Source of the DNA: Levilactobacillus parabrevis ATCC 53295
GTDB taxonomy: Bacteria; Bacillota; Bacilli; Lactobacillales; Lactobacillaceae
Length of the DNA stretch: 64,000 nt
Direction: 5' to 3'
NCBI RefSeq assembly: GCF_001434055.1
Contig: NZ_AZCZ01000008.1
Coordinates: forward strand, 1 to 64,000
The position numbers were made by a program, and so were the translations under genes. Below the pieces are notes generated by a model. It had not been told where the DNA came from. It saw only the letters and a program-made list of their open reading frames with translations, and did not search any database. Below are positions 27,509 to 35,282 of this stretch, piece by piece. How positions within the stretch are numbered: position 1 is the first letter of the stretch; each line of letters begins with the position of its first letter.

Positions 27509-27546
27509 CAAAAAAGTCACGCTAGTTGCGGAAGACTAGCGTGACT
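27509..27546 (-). terminator. Terminator of tkt
   Basis: Minus strand AGTCACGCTAGT-cttccgca-ACTAGCGTGACT, a perfect 12-bp stem, followed by T. Confidence 0.92.
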
Positions 27547-27579
27547 GGAGGACATAGTATTATAGAAGAAACTTTTCTT

Positions 27580-29601
27580 TTATAACAGATCTAGATAGGC
27601 TTGAACAACATTTTCTGGGGTAAAACCAGCCATTTCGACGACGGCTGCGCCATTCCCACTAGCGCCAAAGTGTTCTTGTGTCAATGCAATCCCATCTAGG
27701 CCAACGTACCGGTACCAGCTGGCACCACTCGCCATCTCAACCGCAACTCTGCGACGAAGATGCTTGGGAAGAACGCTTTCCTGGTAATCAGCGGATTGGG
27801 CGTTAAATTTCTCAAAACTAGGAACGGAAACCACCCGAACATCGTGACCAATCTCGGCCAGACGTTGCTGTGCATCCACAGCTAACTTCACTTCGGAACC
27901 CGAGGCCATCAAGATCCCTTCAGCCTCGTGTTGCGCATCCGTAACGACGTACCCCCCACGCTTCACGCCGGCACGAACCTTAGCGGCTGGCTTGGGTAAG
28001 GTCGGTAGGCCCTGCCGCGTCAAAATGATTGCCGTTGGGTGATCCGTTGCAGAAATGGCTTGTTCCCAAGCTGCGACCGTTTCGTTCCCATCGGCTGGCC
28101 GGTAAACCGTCAAACCTGGGATGGACCGTAATGCTGCCAATTGTTCTACTGGCTCATGGGTCGGGCCATCTTCTCCAACGGCTAAGGAGTCGTGGGTAAA
28201 GACGTAGATCACGGGTAACTTTTGCAATGCGGCTAACCGAATTGCTGGCTTCATGTAGTCGGAGAAGACGAAGAATGTTGACCCGTAGACACGAGTCCCT
28301 CCGTGTAAGGCGATACCGTTCATCGCAGCGGCTTCGGCAAATTCACGAACCCCAAACCAGAGATTCTTGCCGGTTGGATTGTCCCGACTAAAACGATCCT
28401 CATCGGCAACGTTGGTCTTGTTCGAGCTGAACAGGTCAGCTGAACCACCCCACAAGTTCGGGCAAGCTGCGCTCAACCGTTGAAGGATCTCATGACCACT
28501 AGCTCGCGATGCCAGCGCATCCTTCTTATAATACGTTGGCAGGCTCTCCGTGTAATCAGCTGGCAAGCTCTGACTAATGCCTTGTGCAAACTGCGCAGCC
28601 AATGCTGGTTCGGCAGTGGAATAACGTGTAACCAAGTTAGACCATTCTTGATGGCTAGCCCAGCCACGAGACTTCACCGTGCTTTGGAACCGTTCCGTAA
28701 CGGCCGCTGGTACCGTGAAGGGATCGTTATCCCAGCCGTAGAACTCACGCGTAGCGGCAAGGTCTTCCGCATTGAGCGGTGCGCCATGAACCTTGTTCGT
28801 CCCTTGATGGGGACTACCGGCACCAATCACCGTCTTGACCTCAATCAACGTTGGCCCGGATTGGTTGTCCTTGGCGGTGTTGATTGCAGCATCAATCGCG
28901 TCTAGGTCATTACCATCGGCGACCCGCAGATAGTTCCAGCCGTAACTCTCAAACCGCCCCGCAACGTCATCGTGGCAAGCGTTAGAGAGTGGCCCATCCA
29001 AGGACACATCGTTTGAATCATATAAGACGATTAATTTATTTAATTTTAACTGACCGGCGAGGCTAGCTGACTCTGCAGCGACCCCTTCCATCAGATCCCC
29101 ATCCCCGCAAATCGCGTAAGTATAGTGATCAACCACGTCATATTCAGCGCGGTTGTATTCAGCACCCAAGTGCATTTCAGCCATGGCCATCCCCACGGCC
29201 ATACCAATACCTTGTCCCAAAGGACCAGTCGTGGCATCAACACCAGGTGTCACCCCGTGTTCGGGATGTCCCGGCGTCTTACTCCCAACTTGCCGGAAAT
29301 TCATCAAGTCGGACTTACTCAGGGCAAACCCACTGAGGTGCAGCAGGCTGTAAAGCATTGCTGAGCCATGACCGGCGGATAAGACGAACCGATCGCGATT
29401 GAACCATTGTGGGAAAGATGGGTCAATGCGTAGGTGCCGGGAGAATAAGACGTAAGCCATTGGCGAAACCCCCAAAGGTAAGCCAGGATGACCGGAACGG
29501 GCCCGCGAAATCATGTCCATACTGAGCATCCGAACGGCCGTCACCGCTTGCGTATCAACTTCATCAAAATCTGCTTTTTTTACTGCTTTTTCATTCAACA
29601 T
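27580..29601 (-). CDS. tkt: Transketolase
   Basis: Thiamine-diphosphate enzyme of the non-oxidative pentose phosphate pathway, exchanging two-carbon units between sugar phosphates. The 673-aa length is standard. Seen motifs: [28 protein letters not shown], the TPP motif [18 protein letters not shown]...[11 protein letters not shown], catalytic-glutamate region [16 protein letters not shown] and [19 protein letters not shown]. Single gene with a strong terminator. The neighbour rbsK feeds ribose 5-phosphate into the same pathway, but they are separate transcripts. Confidence 0.97.
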   Translation of the reverse strand: MLNEKAVKKADFDEVDTQAVTAVRMLSMDMISRARSGHPGLPLGVSPMAYVLFSRHLRIDPSFPQWFNRDRFVLSAGHGSAMLYSLLHLSGFALSKSDLMNFRQVGSKTPGHPEHGVTPGVDATTGPLGQGIGMAVGMAMAEMHLGAEYNRAEYDVVDHYTYAICGDGDLMEGVAAESASLAGQLKLNKLIVLYDSNDVSLDGPLSNACHDDVAGRFESYGWNYLRVADGNDLDAIDAAINTAKDNQSGPTLIEVKTVIGAGSPHQGTNKVHGAPLNAEDLAATREFYGWDNDPFTVPAAVTERFQSTVKSRGWASHQEWSNLVTRYSTAEPALAAQFAQGISQSLPADYTESLPTYYKKDALASRASGHEILQRLSAACPNLWGGSADLFSSNKTNVADEDRFSRDNPTGKNLWFGVREFAEAAAMNGIALHGGTRVYGSTFFVFSDYMKPAIRLAALQKLPVIYVFTHDSLAVGEDGPTHEPVEQLAALRSIPGLTVYRPADGNETVAAWEQAISATDHPTAIILTRQGLPTLPKPAAKVRAGVKRGGYVVTDAQHEAEGILMASGSEVKLAVDAQQRLAEIGHDVRVVSVPSFEKFNAQSADYQESVLPKHLRRRVAVEMASGASWYRYVGLDGIALTQEHFGASGNGAAVVEMAGFTPENVVQAYLDLL

Positions 29602-29846
29602 TGATAGATAACCTCACTTTTATGTAGCCGGACCATTCACGGCTACCATTTTTGATTGGCGCATGCATTCGTTGATTTAATCGATATCGTCAACGGCATC
29701 TCCTTGACTTTTCTAACTATACCAATTCAACTGAAATAATGCAACCACTCTTTTAAAAGTTATTCTAGCGGCGTTTATAATAACTGGATAACTGTATTAT
29801 CAAATATACCGATTCATTGATGTTGCAACCGGTTGTCCAAAATACG

Positions 29847-29891
29847 CAAAAAAAAGCAATCTTTTTCCGAAAATTTCGAAAAAGATTGCTT
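29847..29891 (-). terminator. Terminator of rbsK
   Basis: Minus strand AAGCAATCTTTTTC paired with GAAAAAGATTGCTT, then eight T. The rest of the 314-base gap before tkt (29602-29846) shows no gene. Confidence 0.92.
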
Positions 29892-29915
29892 AGTTAGTTA
29901 AGTCTTTCAGAAAAC

Positions 29916-30836
29916 CTATTTCTTACTTGCAGCGATAATTTCATCGTAGGTTGGGATTGAAGGCATCGCACCCAAACCTTGAACCGTCAATGAACTAGCG
30001 CGTTGAGCGAAAGTCAAAGCGGATTCAATGTTGCTCAAGTCACTCTTCAATTGTGAGCTCAATGCCCCAATGAAAGTGTCACCGGCTGCAGTCGTATCAA
30101 CGGCCTTAACCTTGAATGCTGGGACGAAGCCAGATTCCTTTTCAGTTGCGTAGTAAGCACCCTTACTCCCAACGGTGATGATCAGGTTCTTGGCGCCCAT
30201 TGCACGGAACTTGTCAGCATTAGCATCCATTGACGCACGGTCAGTCACTTCGATACCGGTCAGAACAGCACTTTCAGTTTCATTAGGAACGACCAGATCA
30301 GTCACCTTCAAAATAGCTGGATCGATCTCAGCGGCAGGCGCTGGATTTAAGATCGTCGTTACACCATGTTGCTTGGCAACGGTAAAGGCAGCCAAGGTTG
30401 CAGCTTGAGGCGTTTCAAATTGTGCGATCAGGAAGTCGGCCTTAGCGATGTCATCTTCGACAGCCAAGACTTCAGCATCCTTGATCTGTTGGTTAGAACC
30501 ACCGTAAACCAAGATACTGTTTTGGCCTTCTTCATCCAACAGAATGAAAGCAGAACCGGTACCAACCGTCTTGTCGGTTACAATGGCACTCGTATCGATC
30601 TTGTCTTCTTGCAAGGATTCTACCATGAAACGACCGGCATCGTCGTTACCGACTTTACCGATGAACCGCGTTTCAGCACCAGCACGGGCTGCGGCAACGG
30701 CTTGGTTCGCACCCTTCCCACCAGCAGCACTACTCTTGTTTTCAGTTGACAGGGTTTCACCTGGTAACGGCATACGGGGAACCCGTAAGGTTGTATCCAC
30801 GTTGAGACTTCCCAAAACAGTAACTTTGTTTGCCAT
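29916..30836 (-). CDS. rbsK: Ribokinase
   Basis: PfkB-family sugar kinase that converts ribose to ribose 5-phosphate. The 306-aa protein has the two PfkB signatures: the N-terminal GGKGANQAVAAARAG and the C-terminal DTTAAGDTFIGALS with the catalytic Asp. The N-terminus VTVLGSLNVDTTLRV is typical of ribokinase. ATG 30836 has GGAGTGGAAG upstream. No ribose transporter gene is in the window. A perfect LacI-type operator lies just upstream, and a LacI-family regulator gene precedes it on the same strand. Confidence 0.93.
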   Translation of the reverse strand: MANKVTVLGSLNVDTTLRVPRMPLPGETLSTENKSSAAGGKGANQAVAAARAGAETRFIGKVGNDDAGRFMVESLQEDKIDTSAIVTDKTVGTGSAFILLDEEGQNSILVYGGSNQQIKDAEVLAVEDDIAKADFLIAQFETPQAATLAAFTVAKQHGVTTILNPAPAAEIDPAILKVTDLVVPNETESAVLTGIEVTDRASMDANADKFRAMGAKNLIITVGSKGAYYATEKESGFVPAFKVKAVDTTAAGDTFIGALSSQLKSDLSNIESALTFAQRASSLTVQGLGAMPSIPTYDEIIAASKK

Positions 30837-30870
30837 AATAAACTTCCACTCCTTAACCATTTATCCGTTC

Positions 30871-30884
30871 GTAAAACGTTTTAC
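30871..30884. promoter_or_regulatory. Perfect LacI-family operator upstream of rbsK
   Basis: GTAAAACGTTTTAC is a perfect 14-bp palindrome with the central CG typical of LacI-family operators. It lies 35 bases upstream of the rbsK ATG and downstream of the proposed promoter, so repression would be by roadblock. The adjacent LacI-family gene is the likely regulator. Confidence 0.8.
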
Positions 30885-30925
30885 GTATTACCGATACGCC
30901 CGGTAACCCGTTTCAGATTACTACT

Positions 30926-30954
30926 AGCGTATCATGATTCGAAAAGGCTTACAA
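30926..30954 (-). promoter_or_regulatory. Possible promoter of rbsK
   Basis: Minus strand TTGTAA (30949-30954), a 17-base spacer and TG-a-TACGCT (-10 at 30926-30931). The -10 is a moderate match; the extended TG helps. Confidence 0.45.
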
Positions 30955-30999
30955 GTAAAACTTGAAATTTTTTTCAGTTATTTTTTAATATTTGACGAG

Positions 31000-32010
31000 T
31001 TATTTACTGACTGGTCCCGTACTCTCCCGTTCTTTCAATTCAACGGGCAATTCCACCGTCTGTGGGTCCAACTGGCGTTTCTGAATCCGGTTAATCAATA
31101 ACGTCGTAGCTTGTTCACCCATGGTCACAACTGGTTGATGGACCGTTGTCAGCTTAGGAACCACGTAATCATCGAGGTCGATGTCATCGTAGCCCAGGAC
31201 TGAGATGTCTTCCGGCACACGAATACCCTTTTCGTGGAGTCCCCGAATCAGGCCCAACGCCATTTCATCGTTGACCGCGAATACTGCTGTTGGCGCTTGC
31301 TTGACCACGGCCGCCGTTGCTTGGTAACCACCGAGCTTGGTCATCGGCGAAATAATTGTATCCTCGGCCTTCAACGTCACACCGGCCGTTGCCAGCGTGT
31401 GTTTAAACCCATCCAGCCGTATGATCAGGTTGTCCGTGGGATCTGCTGGCATAACAATGGCAATTTTTTTGTGACCCAGCGCCAGCAAATGTTCGGCCGC
31501 AATCTTCCCGCCACGCTGATCGTTGATCCGAACGCGGTCAAGACTTGGCCCTCCATTTTGATCGATCAACAAGTAAGGAATTCCGTTTTTCTTCAGAATA
31601 TTATCAACGGCGTCAACCGTAATCGAGGAACTGGCGATAATCAGACCATCAACGGCCCGCTTGATCAGTTCCTGCAGGTAGTAACCCTCTAGATCCTCAT
31701 CATAGTTTGCCCCAAAAATCAGGGGGATAAAGTGCCGCTCACGACTGGTCGATTGAACCCCCTTGATAAACATACTGAAGAAGGGGTTCCCCAGGTTAGG
31801 CACAATGACACCAATCGTTTGCGCAGAACGCATAATCAGATTACGCGCGTTAAAATCCGGCACGTACCCCATCTCTTCTTGGAGTTGATGTACGCGCGTT
31901 CGCGTATCGATGCTGAAGCGCTCACCCTTGCCATTTAAAATCTGCGAAACCGTGGTCACCGAAACACCAGCAGCCTCTGCCAGATCTCGAATCGTTACTT
32001 TCCGTGTCAT
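31000..32010 (-). CDS. rbsR: LacI family transcriptional regulator (probable ribose repressor)
   Basis: 336-aa repressor with an N-terminal LacI helix-turn-helix (VTIRDLAEAAGVSVTTVSQI, hinge near VPDFNARNL) and a periplasmic-binding-like ligand domain (TIGVIVPNLGNPFFSMF, then VFAVNDEMALGLIRGL and VLGYDDIDLDDYVVP). ATG 32010 has GGAGG 5 bases upstream. Its position before rbsK and the CG-centred palindrome there suggest ribose-responsive repression. The ligand is inferred, not read. A 326-base gap upstream (32011-32336) holds its promoter region and the terminator of the next gene. Confidence 0.88.
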   Translation of the reverse strand: MTRKVTIRDLAEAAGVSVTTVSQILNGKGERFSIDTRTRVHQLQEEMGYVPDFNARNLIMRSAQTIGVIVPNLGNPFFSMFIKGVQSTSRERHFIPLIFGANYDEDLEGYYLQELIKRAVDGLIIASSSITVDAVDNILKKNGIPYLLIDQNGGPSLDRVRINDQRGGKIAAEHLLALGHKKIAIVMPADPTDNLIIRLDGFKHTLATAGVTLKAEDTIISPMTKLGGYQATAAVVKQAPTAVFAVNDEMALGLIRGLHEKGIRVPEDISVLGYDDIDLDDYVVPKLTTVHQPVVTMGEQATTLLINRIQKRQLDPQTVELPVELKERESTGPVSK

Positions 32011-32282
32011 AACATCCTCCACACCAATCTGTCTAATTCTCTATTGTCCGAAGCATCGGCAGTTACCCCGCCGCACTCGCTCTATAACGATTATACCCTA
32101 TCCTACGGTCCATTTGCTGAACAATTTTTCGAATTTCACAGAATAGCATTCGTTATTATCAAATTTATAGCTATTTACGGTTAACCGCTTACTAGATTGG
32201 CTGGTAAGTTAACCAACTGACTCGGCCAAAATTCTCAGGATATTACTCGACTGGATCGTCATTCCACCGCTTAGCCGGTGTA

Positions 32283-32327
32283 AAAGAAAAGACTGAGCCG
32301 TAAGTTAATCCTTGCGTCGTCAGTCTT
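32283..32327 (-). terminator. Terminator of the aldo/keto reductase gene
   Basis: Minus strand AAGACTGA...TCAGTCTT stem with a long loop, then TTCTTTT. It starts 10 bases past the stop codon. Confidence 0.65.
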
Positions 32328-32336
32328 CAATCAGTC

Positions 32337-33326
32337 CTAAGCCTTTAGAATCTTGTCGATAGCTTGTAACTCTTCATCGTCAAACTCTAAGTTTTGAACT
32401 GCTTTTACGTTTTCATATAAATGTTCAGGTTTGGAAGCGCCAGTAATGACACTGGTGATAACCGGATTGTGTAGCAACCAGGCGAGCGCCATGTGGGACA
32501 GCTTTTGCCCACGACTGTGCGCAATCTTGTTCAGTGCTTGCAACTTACTCAGCATCTTGTCGCGGCCTTGTTCCAGAATGTATTCACTAGACCAGTGAAT
32601 ATCAACGTCTTCTGGAATACCGTCCAGGTACTTGTCCGTCAGCAAGCCTTCACACAATGGCCCGTAGGCGATAGCCCCAGCATTGTTCTTCTGAAGCATA
32701 TCGAAGAGTCCATCATCATTGGCGCTCTGATTCAACATGTTGTAAGAAACTTGGTCCACCACGAATGGTGTATGCAGGTCCTTAAAGATCTTGATCATCG
32801 CTTCAGCTTGTGGTGCCGTGTAGTTAGAAATCCCAACGTACAACGTCTTACCTTGGCGAACCATGTCGTCTAACGCAACGGCCGTTTCTTCTGGTGACGT
32901 TTCGGCGTCGTAACGGTGACTATAGAAAATGTCCACATAGTCTAACCCCATGCACTTCAGGGAACGATCCAATGAAGCCATCAGCGCCTTGCGGGAACTC
33001 ATTTGACCGTAAGGACCGGGCCACATGTGGAAGCCAGCCTTACTACTGATGACGAGTTCATCCCGGTAAGGCTTTAACTCACGTTCCAAAACTTCACCAA
33101 AAAGACGTTCTGCTTCGTAGGAACCAGGACCGTAGTTGGCGGCCAAGTCAAAGCTAAAGATCCCTGCGTCAAACGCCTTTAAGATAATGTCGCGGGTGTC
33201 GCCGTAATTGGCGTGCTCCCCGTATTTGTGCCACATTCCGAAAGAAATTGCTGGTAATTGAAAACCAGTATTCCCGGCACGCCGCACTGGAATTTTTTCA
33301 TAACGATGTTCATCTGCTAAATACAT
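32337..33326 (-). CDS. Aldo/keto reductase (YghZ-like)
   Basis: NADPH-dependent oxidoreductase. The 329-aa protein resembles the YghZ/L-glyceraldehyde-3-phosphate reductase branch (KCMGLDYVDIFYSHRYD, YGPLCEGLLTDKYLDGIPE). The catalytic tetrad is recognisable: Asp in DLAANYG with Tyr, Lys in ISSKAGFHMW and His in YSHRYD. ATG 33326 fits GAAGGA 9 bases upstream better than ATG 33335. Physiological substrate unknown; detoxification of aldehydes is possible. It has its own promoter overlapping the murQ end. Confidence 0.88.
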   Translation of the reverse strand: MYLADEHRYEKIPVRRAGNTGFQLPAISFGMWHKYGEHANYGDTRDIILKAFDAGIFSFDLAANYGPGSYEAERLFGEVLERELKPYRDELVISSKAGFHMWPGPYGQMSSRKALMASLDRSLKCMGLDYVDIFYSHRYDAETSPEETAVALDDMVRQGKTLYVGISNYTAPQAEAMIKIFKDLHTPFVVDQVSYNMLNQSANDDGLFDMLQKNNAGAIAYGPLCEGLLTDKYLDGIPEDVDIHWSSEYILEQGRDKMLSKLQALNKIAHSRGQKLSHMALAWLLHNPVITSVITGASKPEHLYENVKAVQNLEFDDEELQAIDKILKA

Positions 33327-33359
33327 TTGCCACATTCCTTCCCTTTATGCCTACCTACG

Positions 33360-33389
33360 AGTATAAAGGAATTGGTGTGGACCAGTCAA
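33360..33389 (-). promoter_or_regulatory. Promoter of the aldo/keto reductase gene
   Basis: Minus strand TTGACT (33384-33389), an 18-base spacer and TATACT (33360-33365). It starts 10 bases after the murQ stop codon. Confidence 0.7.
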
Positions 33390-33397
33390 GTTTTGCG

Positions 33398-34312
33398 TTA
33401 AATCTGGTGCACGTCGTCGCTGAGCTTGACTGCCTGTGAAACGTGGCCACCAGTAGCATCGAGCAACTTCTTGGCTTCGGCAATGGTCCCCTTCGTCTCA
33501 ATCAAAACAATGGCCAAGGGCACATTATTACCGGCGCGATCGAGTGCCCGCTCTGCCGCCAAAGTCGACGTCTGGGTAGCTTCCGCGATAATCTTCTTGG
33601 CCCGTTCAAAGGTCTTGCCATTGGTTGGAACCACGTTGATCATCAGATTCTGATAAACCTTCCCCGACTTCACCATGATCCCGGTCGATAGCATGTTCAA
33701 TACCATCTTCTCGGCGGTCCCAGCTTTCAGCAGCGTGGCTCCAGTAATCACTTCGGGACCCACGACCGGCGTAATGGGATAGTCGGCAAGCTGGGCCAGC
33801 GGACTCTCCTCAATACAGGAGAACCCGATCCCAGTAGCACCATGTTCCTGAGCAAATTTCAAGGCGGCTACGGTGTATGGCGTCTGCCCGGAAGCAGCAC
33901 TGGCCACGACCACATCCTTCTCCGTCAGTTGGACGGCGGCGAGATCATCCTGAGCCAGCTCTGGTGAATCTTCAACGGAGGGTAACGTATGGGTCAATGC
34001 TTGATTTCCCCCAGCAATTAGGCCAAAGGTTTGTTGCTCGGTCAAGCCGTAAGTGGGTTGGAGCTCAGTCGCATCAATGACCCCCAACCGGCCAGAAGTC
34101 CCAGCGCCCACGTAGATCAGTCGTCCACCTTGGTCAAACTTCGGGTACGCAGCGTCAATGGCCGCAGCGATCTCTGGCAACTGCTTTTGCACGGCGCGGG
34201 CAACCCGGTGATCCTCGCGATTAATCGTGCCGACCATTTCCAACGTTGATTCACGGTCGATGTGTGTCGAGCGGTGATTTCTCTGTTCTGTAAGTAAGTC
34301 ATCAAATTGCAT
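33398..34312 (-). CDS. murQ: N-acetylmuramic acid 6-phosphate etherase
   Basis: Cleaves the lactyl ether of MurNAc 6-phosphate to give GlcNAc 6-phosphate and D-lactate, recycling cell-wall sugar. The 304-aa length is normal. The SIS-domain signature VGAGTSGRLGVIDATEL, SAASGQTPYTVAALKFA and the VVPTNGKTFERAKKII region are clear. ATG 34312 has GGAGG 8 bases upstream. No MurNAc PTS (murP) or MurR regulator is next to it, so transporter and regulator lie elsewhere. Confidence 0.95.
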   Translation of the reverse strand: MQFDDLLTEQRNHRSTHIDRESTLEMVGTINREDHRVARAVQKQLPEIAAAIDAAYPKFDQGGRLIYVGAGTSGRLGVIDATELQPTYGLTEQQTFGLIAGGNQALTHTLPSVEDSPELAQDDLAAVQLTEKDVVVASAASGQTPYTVAALKFAQEHGATGIGFSCIEESPLAQLADYPITPVVGPEVITGATLLKAGTAEKMVLNMLSTGIMVKSGKVYQNLMINVVPTNGKTFERAKKIIAEATQTSTLAAERALDRAGNNVPLAIVLIETKGTIAEAKKLLDATGGHVSQAVKLSDDVHQI

Positions 34313-34379
34313 GGTGTTGACCTCCAACTTTCATTAGACTTGTCAAAATTATGTATTCGCTTTCATAGTTACTACTCTA

Positions 34380-34408
34380 GGTATAACATGTTTCATACAT
34401 AATTTCAA
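34380..34408 (-). promoter_or_regulatory. Promoter of murQ
   Basis: Minus strand TTGAAA (34403-34408), a 17-base spacer and extended -10 TGT-TATACC (-10 at 34380-34385). An inverted repeat AATTATGTAT (34347-34356) / ATACATAATT (34395-34404) brackets it. The remainder of the gap to 34645 contains no gene that I can see. Confidence 0.65.
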
Positions 34409-34645
34409 TTGTGAATATCAGGCCAGTAATATTCAAGTTGCCTTCCAGCGTTTACAAGCCGAGCTTTGTTAGTCCAATTGCTCTGAAAATCGGTGGGCTT
34501 GTGATCGCCGTTAATTTCAGGCTTTCGTCGGTTAAATCAGTTGTGTGCTCACACCATTACGTGCTTAAAACAAAGTTTCACGTTATTTTAAAAAAAGTGA
34601 GACTAGATTCCGTAAATTTACATTAGTAATAGTATAGAAACTATT

Positions 34646-34951
34646 TTAGAACTCACCATTCTGATCCAAATACGCCATCATTGCTGCGACATCCGTAAAT
34701 ACCGGCGAATCGTCCGGAATCAGACCCAACTCTTTGGCTTCTATCACTACCATCGCTCTTCTAGTCACTGCATTAGGTTCATTCTCTCCAGGTGTCAAAA
34801 CGGCAAATGGTATCCGGTCCTGAATGACAAGTTGCTTTGCTGCTAGCACAAAATACGCATTCAAAGTCAATCCAACAGCCTGTAACTGAGCAGTCACGGC
34901 TTGCCGCAATTGCTCATCCAATGTAATCGTAACGGATGTTGTACACATCAT
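34646..34951 (-). CDS. RelB/DinJ family antitoxin, no toxin partner visible
   Basis: 101-aa protein with the ribbon-helix-helix N-terminus of RelB/DinJ antitoxins (TTSVTITLDEQLRQAV, then LNAYFVLAAKQLVIQDRIPF) and a C-terminal acidic part that would wrap a YafQ/RelE-type toxin. ATG 34951 has GGAAGG 8 bases upstream. Neither the 330 bases downstream nor those upstream encode a RelE/YafQ-like protein, so this is an orphan: a remnant, a chromosomal decoy or a regulator that acts with a partner elsewhere. Confidence 0.8.
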   Translation of the reverse strand: MMCTTSVTITLDEQLRQAVTAQLQAVGLTLNAYFVLAAKQLVIQDRIPFAVLTPGENEPNAVTRRAMVVIEAKELGLIPDDSPVFTDVAAMMAYLDQNGEF

Positions 34952-35153
34952 AATCGCTTCCTTCCGGCCTCACTATACCACGTGAGACCGTCAAAGCCGT
35001 TAACGACTACTCCGACTTCTGCCGCCCGAATTCGACTCAACGACAGGAGAGCCTTTCTGAAAACGCGGTTGTGGCACTTCAAGTGACGCAACTTCGCACA
35101 GGTTGAGAGGAGCCTGGCCCAACGCGAAGCCATTTTACGTGATTTTAAATTGT

Positions 35154-35191
35154 AAAAAAACAGAGCCCGGGATAAAATCCCAGACTCTGTT
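35154..35191 (-). terminator. Terminator of oppA
   Basis: Minus strand ACAGAG...GGAT-tttt-ATCC...CTCTGT hairpin followed by seven T. It lies about 90 bases past the oppA stop, after the shortened family A element. Confidence 0.85.
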
Positions 35192-35217
35192 ACTAGCCAC
35201 TCTTATGTGGTTAAAAC

Positions 35218-35272
35218 GTGCGCCAAAAGGCAGCCGATTCCGCTTAAAACTGATAACCACCTTTTGTCCCAC
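35218..35272 (-). repeat. Structured interspersed element, family A, shortened copy 3
   Basis: On the minus strand the left arm reads GTGGGACAAAAGGTGGTTA and the right arm TTTTAAGCGGAATCGGCTGCC then TTTTGGCGCACG. These align with the outer parts of copies 1 and 2, but the apical stem is missing. The basal stem has changed to CAAAAGG (35224-35230) with CCTTTTG (35260-35266), keeping the pairing. It is located in the 3' untranslated region of oppA. The rest of the 330-base gap up to 34952 shows no gene. Confidence 0.65.
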
Positions 35273-35282
35273 TCTGATTAAT

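Noticed and set aside
34952-35150. A toxin gene next to the RelB/DinJ antitoxin
   Set aside because: The only minus-strand frame here (34948-35133) has no RelE/YafQ features and no ribosome binding site.
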